Source: Cladosporium sp. IMV 00045 (lineage: Eukaryota > Ascomycota > Dothideomycetes > Cladosporiales > Cladosporiaceae). From it: DNA of 64,000 bases. The notes under the pieces are model-generated. The model did no database searches. It was not told the DNA's origin and saw nothing but the letters and a program-made list of their open reading frames with translations. Both the position numbers and the translations under genes were made by a program. The stretch is taken from the NCBI GenBank assembly GCA_001931905.2, contig MSJI02000232.1, positions 29,367 to 93,366 of the forward strand, read 5' to 3'. Below, piece after piece: positions 41,766-52,651 of the stretch. Each line of letters starts with the position of its first letter. Position 1 is the stretch's first letter.

Positions 41766-42527
41766 TCACTTATAGTTCCCGCCAGCCTTCGTGCTAACAT
41801 CAGCCTCCATCGTAACCCCCTCGACAACAACCGTCTCGCCATCCTCACTCGTAACCCTAATCGAAGCCTCGCTCTCACCAACACCGCTCGAAATCTCAAA
41901 GAAGTTATACTCAGTGCGCTCAGCCGCTTTCCAAGTGCTCCCGCCGTCGGTCGAGACTTCCATCTTCGACGTGCGGCGGTTGGCGTTGACGACCTGCGCC
42001 GAGAACCAGTACGGCGACACGCCGGATTTGGTGTGGATGGTTAGCGGGCCGGAGACTTTGGGGCAGGGCACGAACTCGTAGCTCGTGTCGATGATGCCTT
42101 CGGAGGGGTCGGCGAGGGTGGAGAAGGCGTCGCTGAAGAGGTCCAGGTGGCCTTCGTCGCATTCGGGGCATTGGTCGACGATCTAGCGTTTGTGGTCAGT
42201 ATTGATACTACTATGTTAGATCGAAGGGGTGAGTTGGCTTACCATAGCAGTGATCTTCTTTCCGCCATGAGACACCTCAACGCAACCGCCACAGTTGGCA
42301 GCGTTGTCCCACGCTTGACCACTGAAGGCGGTGCCGTAGAGTCCGGAAGGGAGAGTGTAGGTGGAGAACGAGCAAGTGCCGCCTTGCACGTTTCCACCGT
42401 AGAAGGTCGATTCACCAGACACGGCGCGACGAGCGATGAAGTTCTCATTGGCACTCTGGCTTGGGATCGCGGCTGCGACGGCGGTACCGGCGGCCGCAAG
42501 GATGGGAAATGTGATTTGCAGAAACAT
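41766..42527 (-). CDS. Secreted expansin-like protein (DPBB + CBM63-like)
   Basis: There are two exons, 42527-42243 and 42182-41766, with a 60-base GT..AG intron. The product is 233 residues. A signal peptide (MFLQITFPILAAAGTAVAAA) is followed by a six-stranded double-psi beta-barrel domain (STFYGGNVQGGTCSF, AWDNAANCGGCVEV, VDQCPECDEGHLDLF). The two Asp residues usual in microbial expansins are VDQ and HLDLF. The C-terminal domain (SGVSPYWFSAQVVNANRR, STDGGSTWKAAERTEYNFFE) resembles the CBM63 wall-binding module with exposed aromatics. Such proteins loosen cellulose or other polysaccharide networks without hydrolysis. In fungi they act in wall remodelling or plant contact. The substrate here is not known. 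Confidence 0.87.
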
Positions 42528-43759
42528 CGTGATGATGAAGTGGATAGATCTATGGTCTGGAAGGAATGGATCGAAAAGTAAAAGAGACCTGCTCTTGATG
42601 TCTTGTGTCTAAACGAGGGACTTGGTGAAGCGAAGGAAGCTGAGGGTTGTCATCGATGAAATGCTACAATAATCCAATACTTATACCTCCATCGTCTGCT
42701 TCGAATCCGGATTCAGCGGCATATCGTGAGGTAGTCGGAAGATGGTGGGAAATGAGATGGAGCCAGGCTTGCCGGTGTCGTTTCAGATAGAGCAGTTTTT
42801 GCAAATCACGCCCGCGCCCAGACTTCTGATCTGACAATTGAGACAGGCTAAAAATGCAAGCAGATACATACAATCCCGACAGCAGAACAGAAGATCGGAT
42901 TTCTCACACAGCAAAGTAAAGTAAACCACAATGGCTCAATCCAACCAAAAAATCGGTCTCAGCACCGCACCAAACGTGTTCCGCACCTGCATCCCAGACC
43001 CAAAACCCATCAGCGCAAGCACATCCTTGCATCCAGACCATAGTGGGATCGATCCGAAACGGAAGGAAAAAAGCGCCATATAGCGCCCAACGTTGCTCAC
43101 ACCACTTTTGCTAGCCGTGGATCGTGGAAGCTTGACTGGACGTCGAATAAATGGAGCGTGGTTACCTGATGCTGCTGCATGCGATGTTTGTACTACTGTC
43201 GAGTCAGCGGTTCTGCCATCTACTACGGATCAAGACGAGGTGTACAGAAGGGAAACAGCCCACAAAGTACCGAAACCCGATTGTCTCATCTCTGTAACGA
43301 GGTTACTCTGCTTGCGCACATATCCTCAGCCTTGTTCCCAAGGCGAGCTTTGAATATGTGAATACATGTAGACACATGTTACCAACCAAGGGAAACCAGA
43401 AACATCACATGTCAAGTAATAAAACTTCCAAAGTACAGAGCTAAGCATACAGATTACACACGCAAAAAGCAAAAGAAAGAACTGCAGAAAGCAAGCCAAA
43501 TCACTTTCCCTCCCCCCCAGAAGGCCAGTGAAGAGAATCAAGCCAAAAGAGTGGTATCGCCCCGATCATCCGCAAAAAAACGCCATGTTTCTCATCGTTT
43601 TTTCCTTTGTGAAAATCGTTGCAAATAACAAACATGTCGGTTTCCCACCGTCAAACTCCCAAAATCAGTCGAGAAGAAGAAAGCCAAATTTGAGATGCCG
43701 ATGCCACATGAGTGAGCGTCGTGGGACTGCCATGTCGTGGTGGGCGGAGAAGCAGGCGA
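42528..43759. promoter_or_regulatory. Intergenic region: expansin promoter and SIN3 3' flank
   Basis: This 1.2 kb region lies between two minus-strand genes. The part near 42528 must hold the expansin promoter and the part near 43759 the SIN3 3' untranslated region. Open frames here are short and unconvincing. No RNA gene, repeat or mobile element was recognised. Confidence 0.5.
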
Positions 43760-46700
43760 TTACTCGACGTCCATGCTCTCTCCTTCAGTCTCCTGAGCGC
43801 CCTCGTTGATCAACTTCTGGTATTCGATGTTGGCCTTCTCGATGGTCTCCTGCGAGACGTCCTTCATGCCGTCATTGTCATACTCCCACTTCTCCTTGGA
43901 TGCATCAATCCTGCGCTCGTGGGTCTCTGCGACTTCCGAAACGTCGTCTTTGGCGCCCTCGCGCTCGTTGGCGCTTTCGATCCATCCTTCTTCGGTGCCG
44001 GGCTGGAAGATGCGCTGGTAGTTGTTAACTGCGATGCGCATGACCAGGTTCTCCTTGCCACGGATGTTGTCGAAACGGCGTTGCAGGCGCTCGTTGGTGG
44101 ACTCGTCGCCATCGGCAGGGGAAGGCGGGTATGCCACGGAATCTGGGTTGGCACCGGTGGCGCGAACGCTGCGAGTGAGTACGGGGCGGGTGAGGAGGCT
44201 AGGACTGACGCCTTCGGTGGGGGTCATAGTGGTGTAGGACGCAAGGTAGTAGCGCCAAATGTGCTCTTTGTCTGCGGCAGAGAGGGCATCATCGAAGGTG
44301 GGGTCGTCTCTCTTAGTCAGGTAGATTCTGACTTGGTGCTGCTCTTGGTCCTGTAATTGCGTTAGTTTGGTTGGAAAGTTTAGATGCCGAGAAGCTCAAC
44401 TTACATAGTCGACCCTGTACAGCTCACCATCCCTGAGCATCTTCTCCACGGTCTTCCTATAGTCCGTCTGTTGCTGCGCAGTGGTGAACTCCTTGATGCG
44501 GTCGCGCCTGAAAGCCTGATAGATGTCATAGCTCTTGTCTTTGCCCTCGCTGTTGAGCACGCTGGTTGCGAAGCGAGAGAGCTGTTGAACGATCTTGTCG
44601 AGGGAGTAGAGCTGGTATCCAGATTGCAGGTAGAAGCGGCGCAGCGTCTCTTCGACATCAGCGAAGTCGACGTCTCCCGTGAAGACTCTGATAAACTTGT
44701 CGAGCATTTGACGATAGTAGTTGGCATTGGGTGAGATGTCATCGAAGAACTCCTGAGGCATCTTGTCGAGAATGCCTAGATCGGCAGCCGGCTTCGGGGT
44801 GATGGCCTTCTTGATGGTCTCGCGGCATTCGTTCTCACCCATCTTGAGCTTGAGCAAGCGCTCGTAGAGCATGACGAACATCCGAACGAAGCCATACATG
44901 GGAGTGTTAGACCACATGCGGAACGTCTGACGAGCATACTGCTCGCCTGGGTTGACGGACTTGTCGCCGAAGGTATTGCCTGAGGCGGGGTGGTCGAGCC
45001 AGCGAGCAGTTGATGTCTCTTGCTTGGCGTCGCTCTCCTCAGCAGTGTCGACCGCCATTTCATCGTCGGCATTGGATGCGACGTCAGGGGTGGAAGCGCG
45101 GCTGGCGGAGGCGTTGCTGTCTTCACGGTCTTTGCGACCAGGTCTGCCGCGGCCACGGTCAAGGGCGCTGCGGAGCAGGTTGTTGCTCTTGGGTTTGCGA
45201 CCACGGGATGGCGTTGAGTCATCAGCACCAGAGGCGTAGTCATCGGTAGCGTCGTTCACAGACGTAGTGTCAGTAGCGCTGAGCCTTGCGTTGATTTGTG
45301 TGTTGAACCAATCGCTGTCAAGGCCGAAGAAGAGCGGGATGAACTCCTTGACAAAGGGAAGCAGGCGCGGCGTGTCGGTCGACATGGTTTGGTCGATGTA
45401 GACGAGGAGCAGATGCGACAAGTCGAGGATGACATCGGTGTCTTCGAGGGTGTACTCAAGTTGGGGATTGTGCATGACGCCTGGGATCTGCTTGTCCTCC
45501 CTCTTCATCTCTTCGTGCTTCATCTGAATCTCGGCTTGAAGCACCTTCATCTGAACGGCGCGCTTGTCGGAAGCTCTGGTGTTGACGAACTGGTGATCGA
45601 GGGACTTCCAGAACATCCTCTGGGTCTGCTCGCGCCATACCTTCTCCCACTCACGCTGGGCGAGCTTCCAAGTCTCGAGGCGCTCCTTAAGACGGTTGAG
45701 CAAGACAGGGACAACTTGGAAGGGGCGAAGGTGGAGCTGCTGGATGACATCTTGGCCCTTGTCGCGGCCATAGACCTTCATGATGACGCGCTTGTAGATG
45801 GTTTCGCTCTGCCCACCGAGGCCGGGAGGGAGCTTGTAGCTCGGCTGTTCTTGCTCGGACATGTTGCGAAGCTGAGTAGCCAGTGGTTCGAGCAGCTGGA
45901 TGGTACGGGCGCAAGCCTCGATGTTGTAGTCGTAGTCGTGGCGCTCCTCTTCAATGCGGTGGAGGCCTTCCTCGTGCAAGTTCTTCTTGTGGGCGATGAA
46001 GCCGGAGTCTTCACTGGCCCATGTCGGGTGGGATGCCCATTCGTCGTTCAAGACGGAGTTGCAAAGCTCGTCGCGGCCGCTGCAAGTCTTCTGACGTTCC
46101 TGTAATTTGAGAAAAAAGGTATCGTTAGTCTCCATTGTTCCATTCGAGAAAATCGCATTCAAGTCTCCGCTGAGAAGTAGGTCCTGGGCATGAGCAAGGG
46201 CCAAGTTGATGTCGAAGTAGGTGTCCTTCTGACCGTGTCCAGCGTGTCCGAGAGCCTGGCGAATGGTGGTGAAGTCCTCCCAATAGTCGCCTCTCACGGA
46301 GTGGAGGGACTCTTCCTCCGACAACGGGTGCGGCGCCGACCAGCGGTCACCGTCCCTGCGGTCGAAGGGTGCAGGAGAACTCGTGGTGCGCAGGCAGCTC
46401 CATGGGAAGGACTTTGATGATGGGTAGTCCTTCCCAGACTTCGGCGGCGTCTCTGTCTTGCCACCAGAAAGCTGCAGAGGCGCGGGCTTACAAGCCCCCT
46501 CTTCTTGGGTAGCGGGGACAGAGAAGAAGGCGGCGATTCAGAGCTAGCCTGAATACGCTGCACCTTCTTCTCTGGTGCCATCTCCAAGGTTGCGAAGGTG
46601 TTTGCTGGTAGTAGTGTATGCGCAGCCAGCTGCGCGGGAGATAAATGCGATGAATGTCCCGGATCCAGCCGTGACCGAAAGTCCAAGAAGAAGAAATGCG

Positions 46701-49555
46701 TCAATTCCAGGAAATGCGTGCGTGCGAGGCCAGTTTCTTGCGAAATGCTCAAGCTGATATTTGACTGGGCGACGCCAAGCCAAAAAAGCGAGTGGCTGGC
46801 CTCACAATACCACGCACGCAACAATAAGAACAATGCGAACAATAGGAAAAGGAAGGACTTACCCTTTTAGGAAGCAGCCTGTAGCTAGGACCAAGTCCGC
46901 GACAATTGCTCAGGCTTACGCGCCCACCTGGAATGCGAGCCTTGTTCTCAACGATGACATCCTTCTCGTCGTATCCGATGAATTCTTGGAACCACTTCAT
47001 CAGCTCGGGGTGCGTCCCGATGAATGCGCGCGCGCGGTGGATGAGGACGGTGCGATCAACAAGATCCTGACTGAAGAGGTTGCAGAGTTTCAGGAACTCA
47101 TTGAAGGTGTTCTTGTTGCTGATCGCCTTCTTCGCGCGATCGAAGAAGCCCAATTCCTCACTTGTCGCTGCGGATGATGTGGTTGGCGGAATAGGGGAAG
47201 GAAGGGCTGGGATCAGCGTAGGCGATGCCGGCGGTTGCTCAGTCTTTTGCGCCATGTTGTGTGTCTGCTTCATACGCTGGTAGAGGAGTCAGTGTCGGTT
47301 GTTTACTAGATAAGAAGCGGCGAGCAAGCAATGCATCAGCGGCGGTAGTTGTTCCGCGCATTCACATGATCTCACTTGCTTGCTGGTCTCATGGTCGCAT
47401 TGAATCACGTGCATCAGAAGAGGAGAGGAAATGTACGTACCTTGCCACCTGGTCCCGGATACTGTCCTTTGCCATTCGCAGGCGCTGGTGCGCCATCTGC
47501 AGCACTGCCAGCAGTGCCCTGCCTCTCATTCCTCTTGCGCTTGTTGTCCTTCACAACAGGGGTCGGCGCGAAGTTACCAACAGGAGGCAAGCCCGTTCTG
47601 TGGCTAGGGGTACCCATGCCGACTTCCTTGGACATCACCGGGCTTGCATAGATCGGCTCACCGCGAACGTTCGACATGATTGCTTGCTCCTCTGCTTGCT
47701 GCCTGGCCTGTGCCTGCGCTTTGGCGGCTGCAGCAGACTCCGGCAGGAACTGCTTGAAATCACCGAGAAGGTCAGGAGCTGTCTTGAACAAGTGCGTGAC
47801 CTGGCCGTATACGTCCTGGATCGGCTTCGATTCGCGCTGATAGGTTTGAAGGATCTCCAGGAACTGCTTGTAGATGTCGGGCTGGGTCGCAAAGCGATTC
47901 TGTCAAAGAAAACAATTAGATGAAAAGCACACAAAAAGTAGGCATCAGCTGAACATACCTTGATTTTGTTCACATAGCTGATCGCATGATTGAACTCGAC
48001 GGGACCACGCTTTTCCATACCATGGCCATCTACAGCAGCTTCCTGGCCAGGTGTACCACGACCAGGTGCGGGCGACAGGGCAGCGCGCATGTTGGCACCG
48101 CCAGTAGCAGCGGAGACGGCATTCTGAAGCTGGTTGACACCGCGCTCCTGCTGCTGATGCATAGCCTGCTGCTCTTGCTGGCGAGCAGCCTCCATGGGAG
48201 AGATGTGAGGGCCCGGCATGGTTTGGCCGATACCGCGGCCGCTCGGGCTCATGATCATTTGGTTGCCTTGGCCTGGCTGCGGCGTGTAAGTGCCGTTCGC
48301 GCGCCTCATGCTCTCACCTCCTTCTTGACGGCTGAGGGGTCTTGGCTGGGGCATCGATTGGACTGTTGTGCCCATGGGAGTGGTCACTCTGATGGCGTTC
48401 GGATCGTCGCCAGCTCCACATTCAATGCGGTAACCAGGAGGCAAGAAAGTGTTAAATCCCTGAATCAATTCGGGATTACCAGCAAAAAGTTGGCTGACCC
48501 TGCCAATTACACCAGGAGTGTCGATGGCGCCGCTCTTAAAGTCCTTCATTATATCGAGGAAGCGGTTGTAAACGTCAGGGTGGTCGGCGAACTGGACCTT
48601 GACTTGATCGAGATAGCTCAAGGCATCGTTGAGGATAGGCTGTTGGCCCTGACCCTGGCCCTGACCCTGTCCCATCTGCTGCTGTTGCTGCGCTTGCGCC
48701 TGAGCTGGAGCAAAAGGCATGAGCAGAGCTGAAGGGTTCTGTTGACCTTGAGCCTGAGTAGACTGGACTGGACCACCTCCAAACACGTTGTTGGGCGCTC
48801 CAGGGCCGCCAAGTGGAAACTGTCCCTGCTGCTGCGGTCCAGCAAGGCCAGGATTCCCAAGCAAGCCGTTTGGTCCATGGACAGTGCGTGGTCCCACGGC
48901 CACGGGCTGGTGCAATTGCATCGGTTGACCTTGCGCCTGGTGCTGTGGCGCTTGTTCCAGTCTCTGACGCTCCTGCTCCCGATGTTGCCTGTCTTGCTCT
49001 TCTTTGATGTGGATTTGCTCGGCTTCGCGGGCTCTCTCGCGATCTGCGACAGAGGCCTGTCCCGTGGCTTGGCTAAGGGTTGGTAACGGAAAGTTCGGTC
49101 CCTGAGGGCCTTCAGGCCTGTGTGTAGATGGCGGTGGCTGTCTTGGAGACGACTGGTTCATCCCACCAAGACCGTGTGTCGGTTGCTGGTAGGCAAAATG
49201 GCCGCTTGGAGGAGGGAGTCCCGCATGTCCATCAGGCGGAGATTGCTGCGTCTGGTGTTGAGAGCTGTGAGAGTCGATGTCAGTTGAGAACGAAAGCATG
49301 GGAGACAATTCGACCAGGGTGTAGTGGGCGCGAGGAGGGGTTTGGTTGGAACGCAACATCTGGAGTACGGGCGATCGCGGCGCGAACGCGAGGACTACGG
49401 TGCGAGACCTTCCGACAGATGTCGTAGAAGAATGAAAGACAGGACGAAGACGAGACATACCCAAACGAAGCTCCCGGCCTTTGCGACTGGTTCTGTTCGG
49501 CACCAGGCCCATGTGCGTTGCCGGGCTGCGCCCAGCCGCGATGTCCAGGATCCAT
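43760..49555 (-). CDS. SIN3: SIN3 transcriptional corepressor scaffold
   Basis: Six exons on the minus strand (49555-49461, 49264-47959, 47899-47441, 47276-46863, 46099-44405, 44350-43760) close in frame to give 1,519 residues. The order is: a Gln/Pro-rich N-terminus; PAH1 ([25 protein letters not shown], about 240-310); PAH2 ([12 protein letters not shown], then the part after intron 2, about 457-530); PAH3 ([20 protein letters not shown], about 659-725); and the histone-deacetylase interaction domain ([16 protein letters not shown], from about 762). The conserved Sin3 C-terminal region ([18 protein letters not shown]) follows. Sin3 is the nuclear scaffold of Rpd3-type deacetylase complexes; PAH domains dock repressors and the HID binds the deacetylase. 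A second in-frame ATG lies two codons upstream (49561). Intron 4 is unusually long (763 bases). Confidence 0.93.
46100..46862 (-). other. Long SIN3 intron with internal open frames
   Basis: The donor GTAAGT at 46862 follows the PAH3 exon (..SYRLLPKR). The acceptor TTTTTTCTCAAATTACAG ends at 46100, just before the HID exon ([13 protein letters not shown]). At 763 bases it is several times longer than the other introns of this gene (54-196 bases). From about 46530 to the acceptor the frame that leads into the HID exon is open, about 143 codons, and includes [20 protein letters not shown] and a Leu/Ala-rich stretch. This may be an alternative first exon, a retained coding segment or chance. Confidence 0.6.
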
Positions 49556-50298
49556 TCCCACAAATCGCAGACGGTGTTCACAAGTGAATGCAATCGATCA
49601 CAAGGGCTCAGAAATCGATGTAGGTCGGTCTAATCGCAGTGTGCGACCGATTCTTCCTCAGCCCCAAGGTTTGCGCGTGGGTGAAGGGCGACTTTTCCAG
49701 ACGATGGAGACTCGCGACTGACGCGTGTCTACAGCGACATAACCGTCGCAGAAGTGATAGAGTCGGTTGTGAGGAATTGCAGGTAGATGACGGTGATCGC
49801 ACGAGGCGTGGAGAGTGTAGGTGGTGGTAATTGACGAGGAGTGAAGATAGAGAGCTGGGTCAAACACCGCACCCAGCATCGGACCAAGGACGAGAGGCTA
49901 AGCGGAGATATTCCGCCGCGCCAGGGAAGGAGCTCACAACGTCACTGGAGGGATCGAGCAAGGGTTTCGGCTTTCAATTTGCAGACACTTTAAATTGTGC
50001 GAGAATGGAATAGCAACAGGAGAGTGGGCTGTCCATTGTTAACATGAGGAAAGGTCATCATGTGATACATAAAATCGTTCGCATGTGCTTTCACGAGTGA
50101 ATATTAATTGTCAGTTGGCTTACATGTGTAGAAGCAGACCTCGTCTCATGCAACCCCGAGGGAGATCGCGTCTGTGCCTCCCGAATCTCGGGTCAAAGTT
50201 TGGCTCTGGCTAATCGCGATAAAGAAATGCGATATCACATCTAGCTGCAGCATAATAATCTCATTATACTTCTCACACTACCAATCAATCCTACAAAA
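49556..50298. promoter_or_regulatory. Divergent promoter region SIN3 / FCY1
   Basis: This 743-base divergent intergenic region shows no coding frame, RNA gene or repeat. Confidence 0.5.
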
Positions 50299-50913
50299 AT
50301 GTCGTCTGCCGACGTAGGATTCAAAGCCGCTCTCGAAGAAGCCAAGAAGGGCGCCAGTGAGGGTGGCGTGCCAATCGGAGCATGCCTCGTGTCTGCAGAT
50401 GGCAAGATCTTGGGCCGCGGCCACAACATGCGCATGCAGAAGGATAGCCCTACCATTCACGTACGTCGCCGATTTTCCGCCTATCGTTCGACTTGTTGCT
50501 CTGGCAGATCGATATATACGTGTATACAATGGTGTCTAACAACACAATTTTCACCAGGCCGAGATCTCTGCCCTTGAGAACGCAGGCCGTCTCCCCGCAT
50601 CTGCGTACAAAGGTGCCACCATGTACACCACTTTGTCGCCCTGCGACATGTGCACCGGTGCCTGCATCCTGTACAAGATCAACCGTGTGGTTTTGGGCGA
50701 GAACAAGACTTTCCTCGGTGGCGAGGAATACCTGAAGCAGCGCGGCGTCGAGGTCGTCAACGTTGAGAACAAAGAATGCGAGGACTTGATGAGCGAGTTC
50801 ATTCGCACGCACCCCGAGGACTGGTACGTTTATATCCGTTATTGATCATTGGAGAATCGCTGACCGATTGGCTATGTAGGTACGAGGACATCGGTGAGGG
50901 CACGCCCAAGTAA
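50299..50913 (+). CDS. FCY1: Cytosine deaminase
   Basis: There are three exons, 50299-50460, 50558-50823 and 50880-50913; the introns are 97 and 56 bases and the product is 153 residues. It is a cytidine/deoxycytidylate deaminase-fold protein of the yeast Fcy1 type. The zinc ligand and catalytic pair His-Ala-Glu (IH|AEISALENAG) is assembled across intron 1. The second zinc motif is SPCDMCTGAC. The C-terminus WYEDIGEGTPK is typical. The enzyme converts cytosine to uracil in pyrimidine salvage and acts as a cytosolic dimer. Its length is close to the 158 residues of the yeast enzyme. It is convergent with HEM12 (178-base gap). Confidence 0.94.
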
Positions 50914-51091
50914 AGCGTTAGGAAGTGAGCGAGATGATGGATCGCGCGGGTTTACCAGTCGCCGTGGTTGATGTTACGTTCGTGCATTTTCTGCTCGAAG
51001 GTGGTGACACCTTCACCGGCTGGGGCGGATTTGATCGATTGAGCTAGAGCATGGTTGGCAAGCTTCCTCTTTTTGAGTTGGCCAGGCGGAT

Positions 51092-52255
51092 TCATCTACC
51101 TGATAGCCTGTGGATCTCCTGGAAGTAGAACTTGAGGTCGTCGGGCTTCACGAAAGGCGTGATACCTAGATCATATTAGCTTTCGAAGGAGGTTTGCTTC
51201 AGGTGAAAGTCCATACCGTGTCCAAGGTTTGCAATCCAGCCTTGCTTTCCACCACCAAAACCGTTCACCATGTTCTCCACGACTCTTGTCATTGCCTCGT
51301 GACCGCCATACAGCACGCCAGGGTCGGCATTTCCTTGCAGCACCTTACCGTACTTCTGTGCAACAGCATAGGCCTCTGAAGGCTCGTGGAGCCAGTCAAG
51401 ACCAATGATGTTGTAGTTGGTCTTGCACAGATCCTCCAAGGCATACCACGCTCCCTTCGCAAAGACAACCATAGGCACAGGCTCTTGTCCAAGTGCACGC
51501 AGCTTCGCGGGCAAGTTGTCGCAGATGTGCTTCAGGTAGGGGAGAGAGAACTCCTGGAAAGACACAGGGCTCAGCTCACCAGCCCAAGAGTCAAAGACCT
51601 GAACAATCTGAGCACCAGCGACAACCTGCTGCGCAAGGTAGTCGACGCAAAGCTCAGCAATCTTCTGCAGGAGCTTCTTGCTCTCGGCCGGGTGCTTGAA
51701 GATCCAGGTCTTCATCTGCTTGAAGATCTTGCTTCCACCACCCTCAACCATGTAGCACAGCAGTGTAAAAGGCGCTCCACAGAAACCGTACAGAGGTACT
51801 CTGCCCTCGAGCTTCTGCCTTGTGGCGGTGATGGCCTTGTATACGTAGTCCAAGCTCTCTTTCACATCGACTTCCCTCTCCATCACCTCCTTGTACTGCG
51901 GGTCTTCGGGTCCCTCAAGCGGGTTGGGAAAGTGAGGGCCCTTGCCATCCAGCATAACAACCTCCATTCCCATGGCCTGCGGAATCACCAGAATGTCGGA
52001 GAAGATGATGGCGGCATCGATCAAGCCCTCGAATCTCCTGATCGGCTGCATGGTGAGCTCGGAAGCAACCTCGGGATCGCGGCAGCATTCGAAGAAATCC
52101 CGTTTGCCCTTGGCCTCGTGGTATTCGGGGAGGTAGCGGCCAGCCTGGCGCATCACCCAACACGGTGGGCGTTCGACGGTCTCGCCACGGGCGGTGCGGA
52201 GTAGAAGGTCATTTTTGAGAGGCGGGAATGCCGGGCGCTGCTGTTCTGAAGCCAT
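51092..52255 (-). CDS. HEM12: Uroporphyrinogen decarboxylase
   Basis: There are two exons, 52255-51217 and 51165-51092, with a 51-base intron, giving 370 residues against about 362 in yeast. The signature [17 protein letters not shown] near the N-terminus carries the substrate-binding Arg residues. [13 protein letters not shown] holds the catalytic Asp, and [32 protein letters not shown] and NLGHGI follow. The second exon supplies the usual end [17 protein letters not shown]. It decarboxylates the four acetate side chains of uroporphyrinogen III to coproporphyrinogen III in cytosolic haem synthesis. The frame stays open upstream, with an in-frame ATG at 52489 (78 extra codons). I take 52255 as the start because family homology begins there. 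It is divergent from MSH1. Confidence 0.94.
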
Positions 52256-52651
52256 TGTGACGGGAATGTTGTAGACGAGGGTCATGGACAGAAGAGAGTC
52301 TCGGATGGTGAAAGTACAAGAGTGGGACTTTTGGCCATCAGAGTGATGTCCCGCAATCGTTGGTGGAGAAGCGTGAAATTTAGAGTTCGCTCCAGCAGCT
52401 GGCCTCCAGGAGATCGAATAGTTTGATCCATGAAAACGCAACTTCACTTGATGACTTGCCTCTGCAAGACTGTTTCTTTTGTTTGTCATTATAGCGCGGC
52501 TCTTAGTCCGAGTGAAGACTGAGACAGTCAATTGGCGGTGGTGCCTTTGGTCAACGTATATGATGAGCGTGTCAACTTCGCGATCAGCTAATCATCATCA
52601 ATCACCGCTCATCTGCAAACCTGTCTTTCTCATATCATCGTCGCTCTATTC
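52256..52651. promoter_or_regulatory. Divergent promoter region HEM12 / MSH1
   Basis: This 396-base interval between two divergent starts is open in the HEM12 frame for its first ~275 bases. It is either 5' untranslated leader or an N-terminal extension of HEM12. No specific control motif is supported. Confidence 0.5.

Noticed and set aside
43093..43809. Short frames in the SIN3/expansin intergenic region
   Set aside because: They are under 100 codons, overlap each other in several frames, and have no recognisable motif or splice-linked partner.
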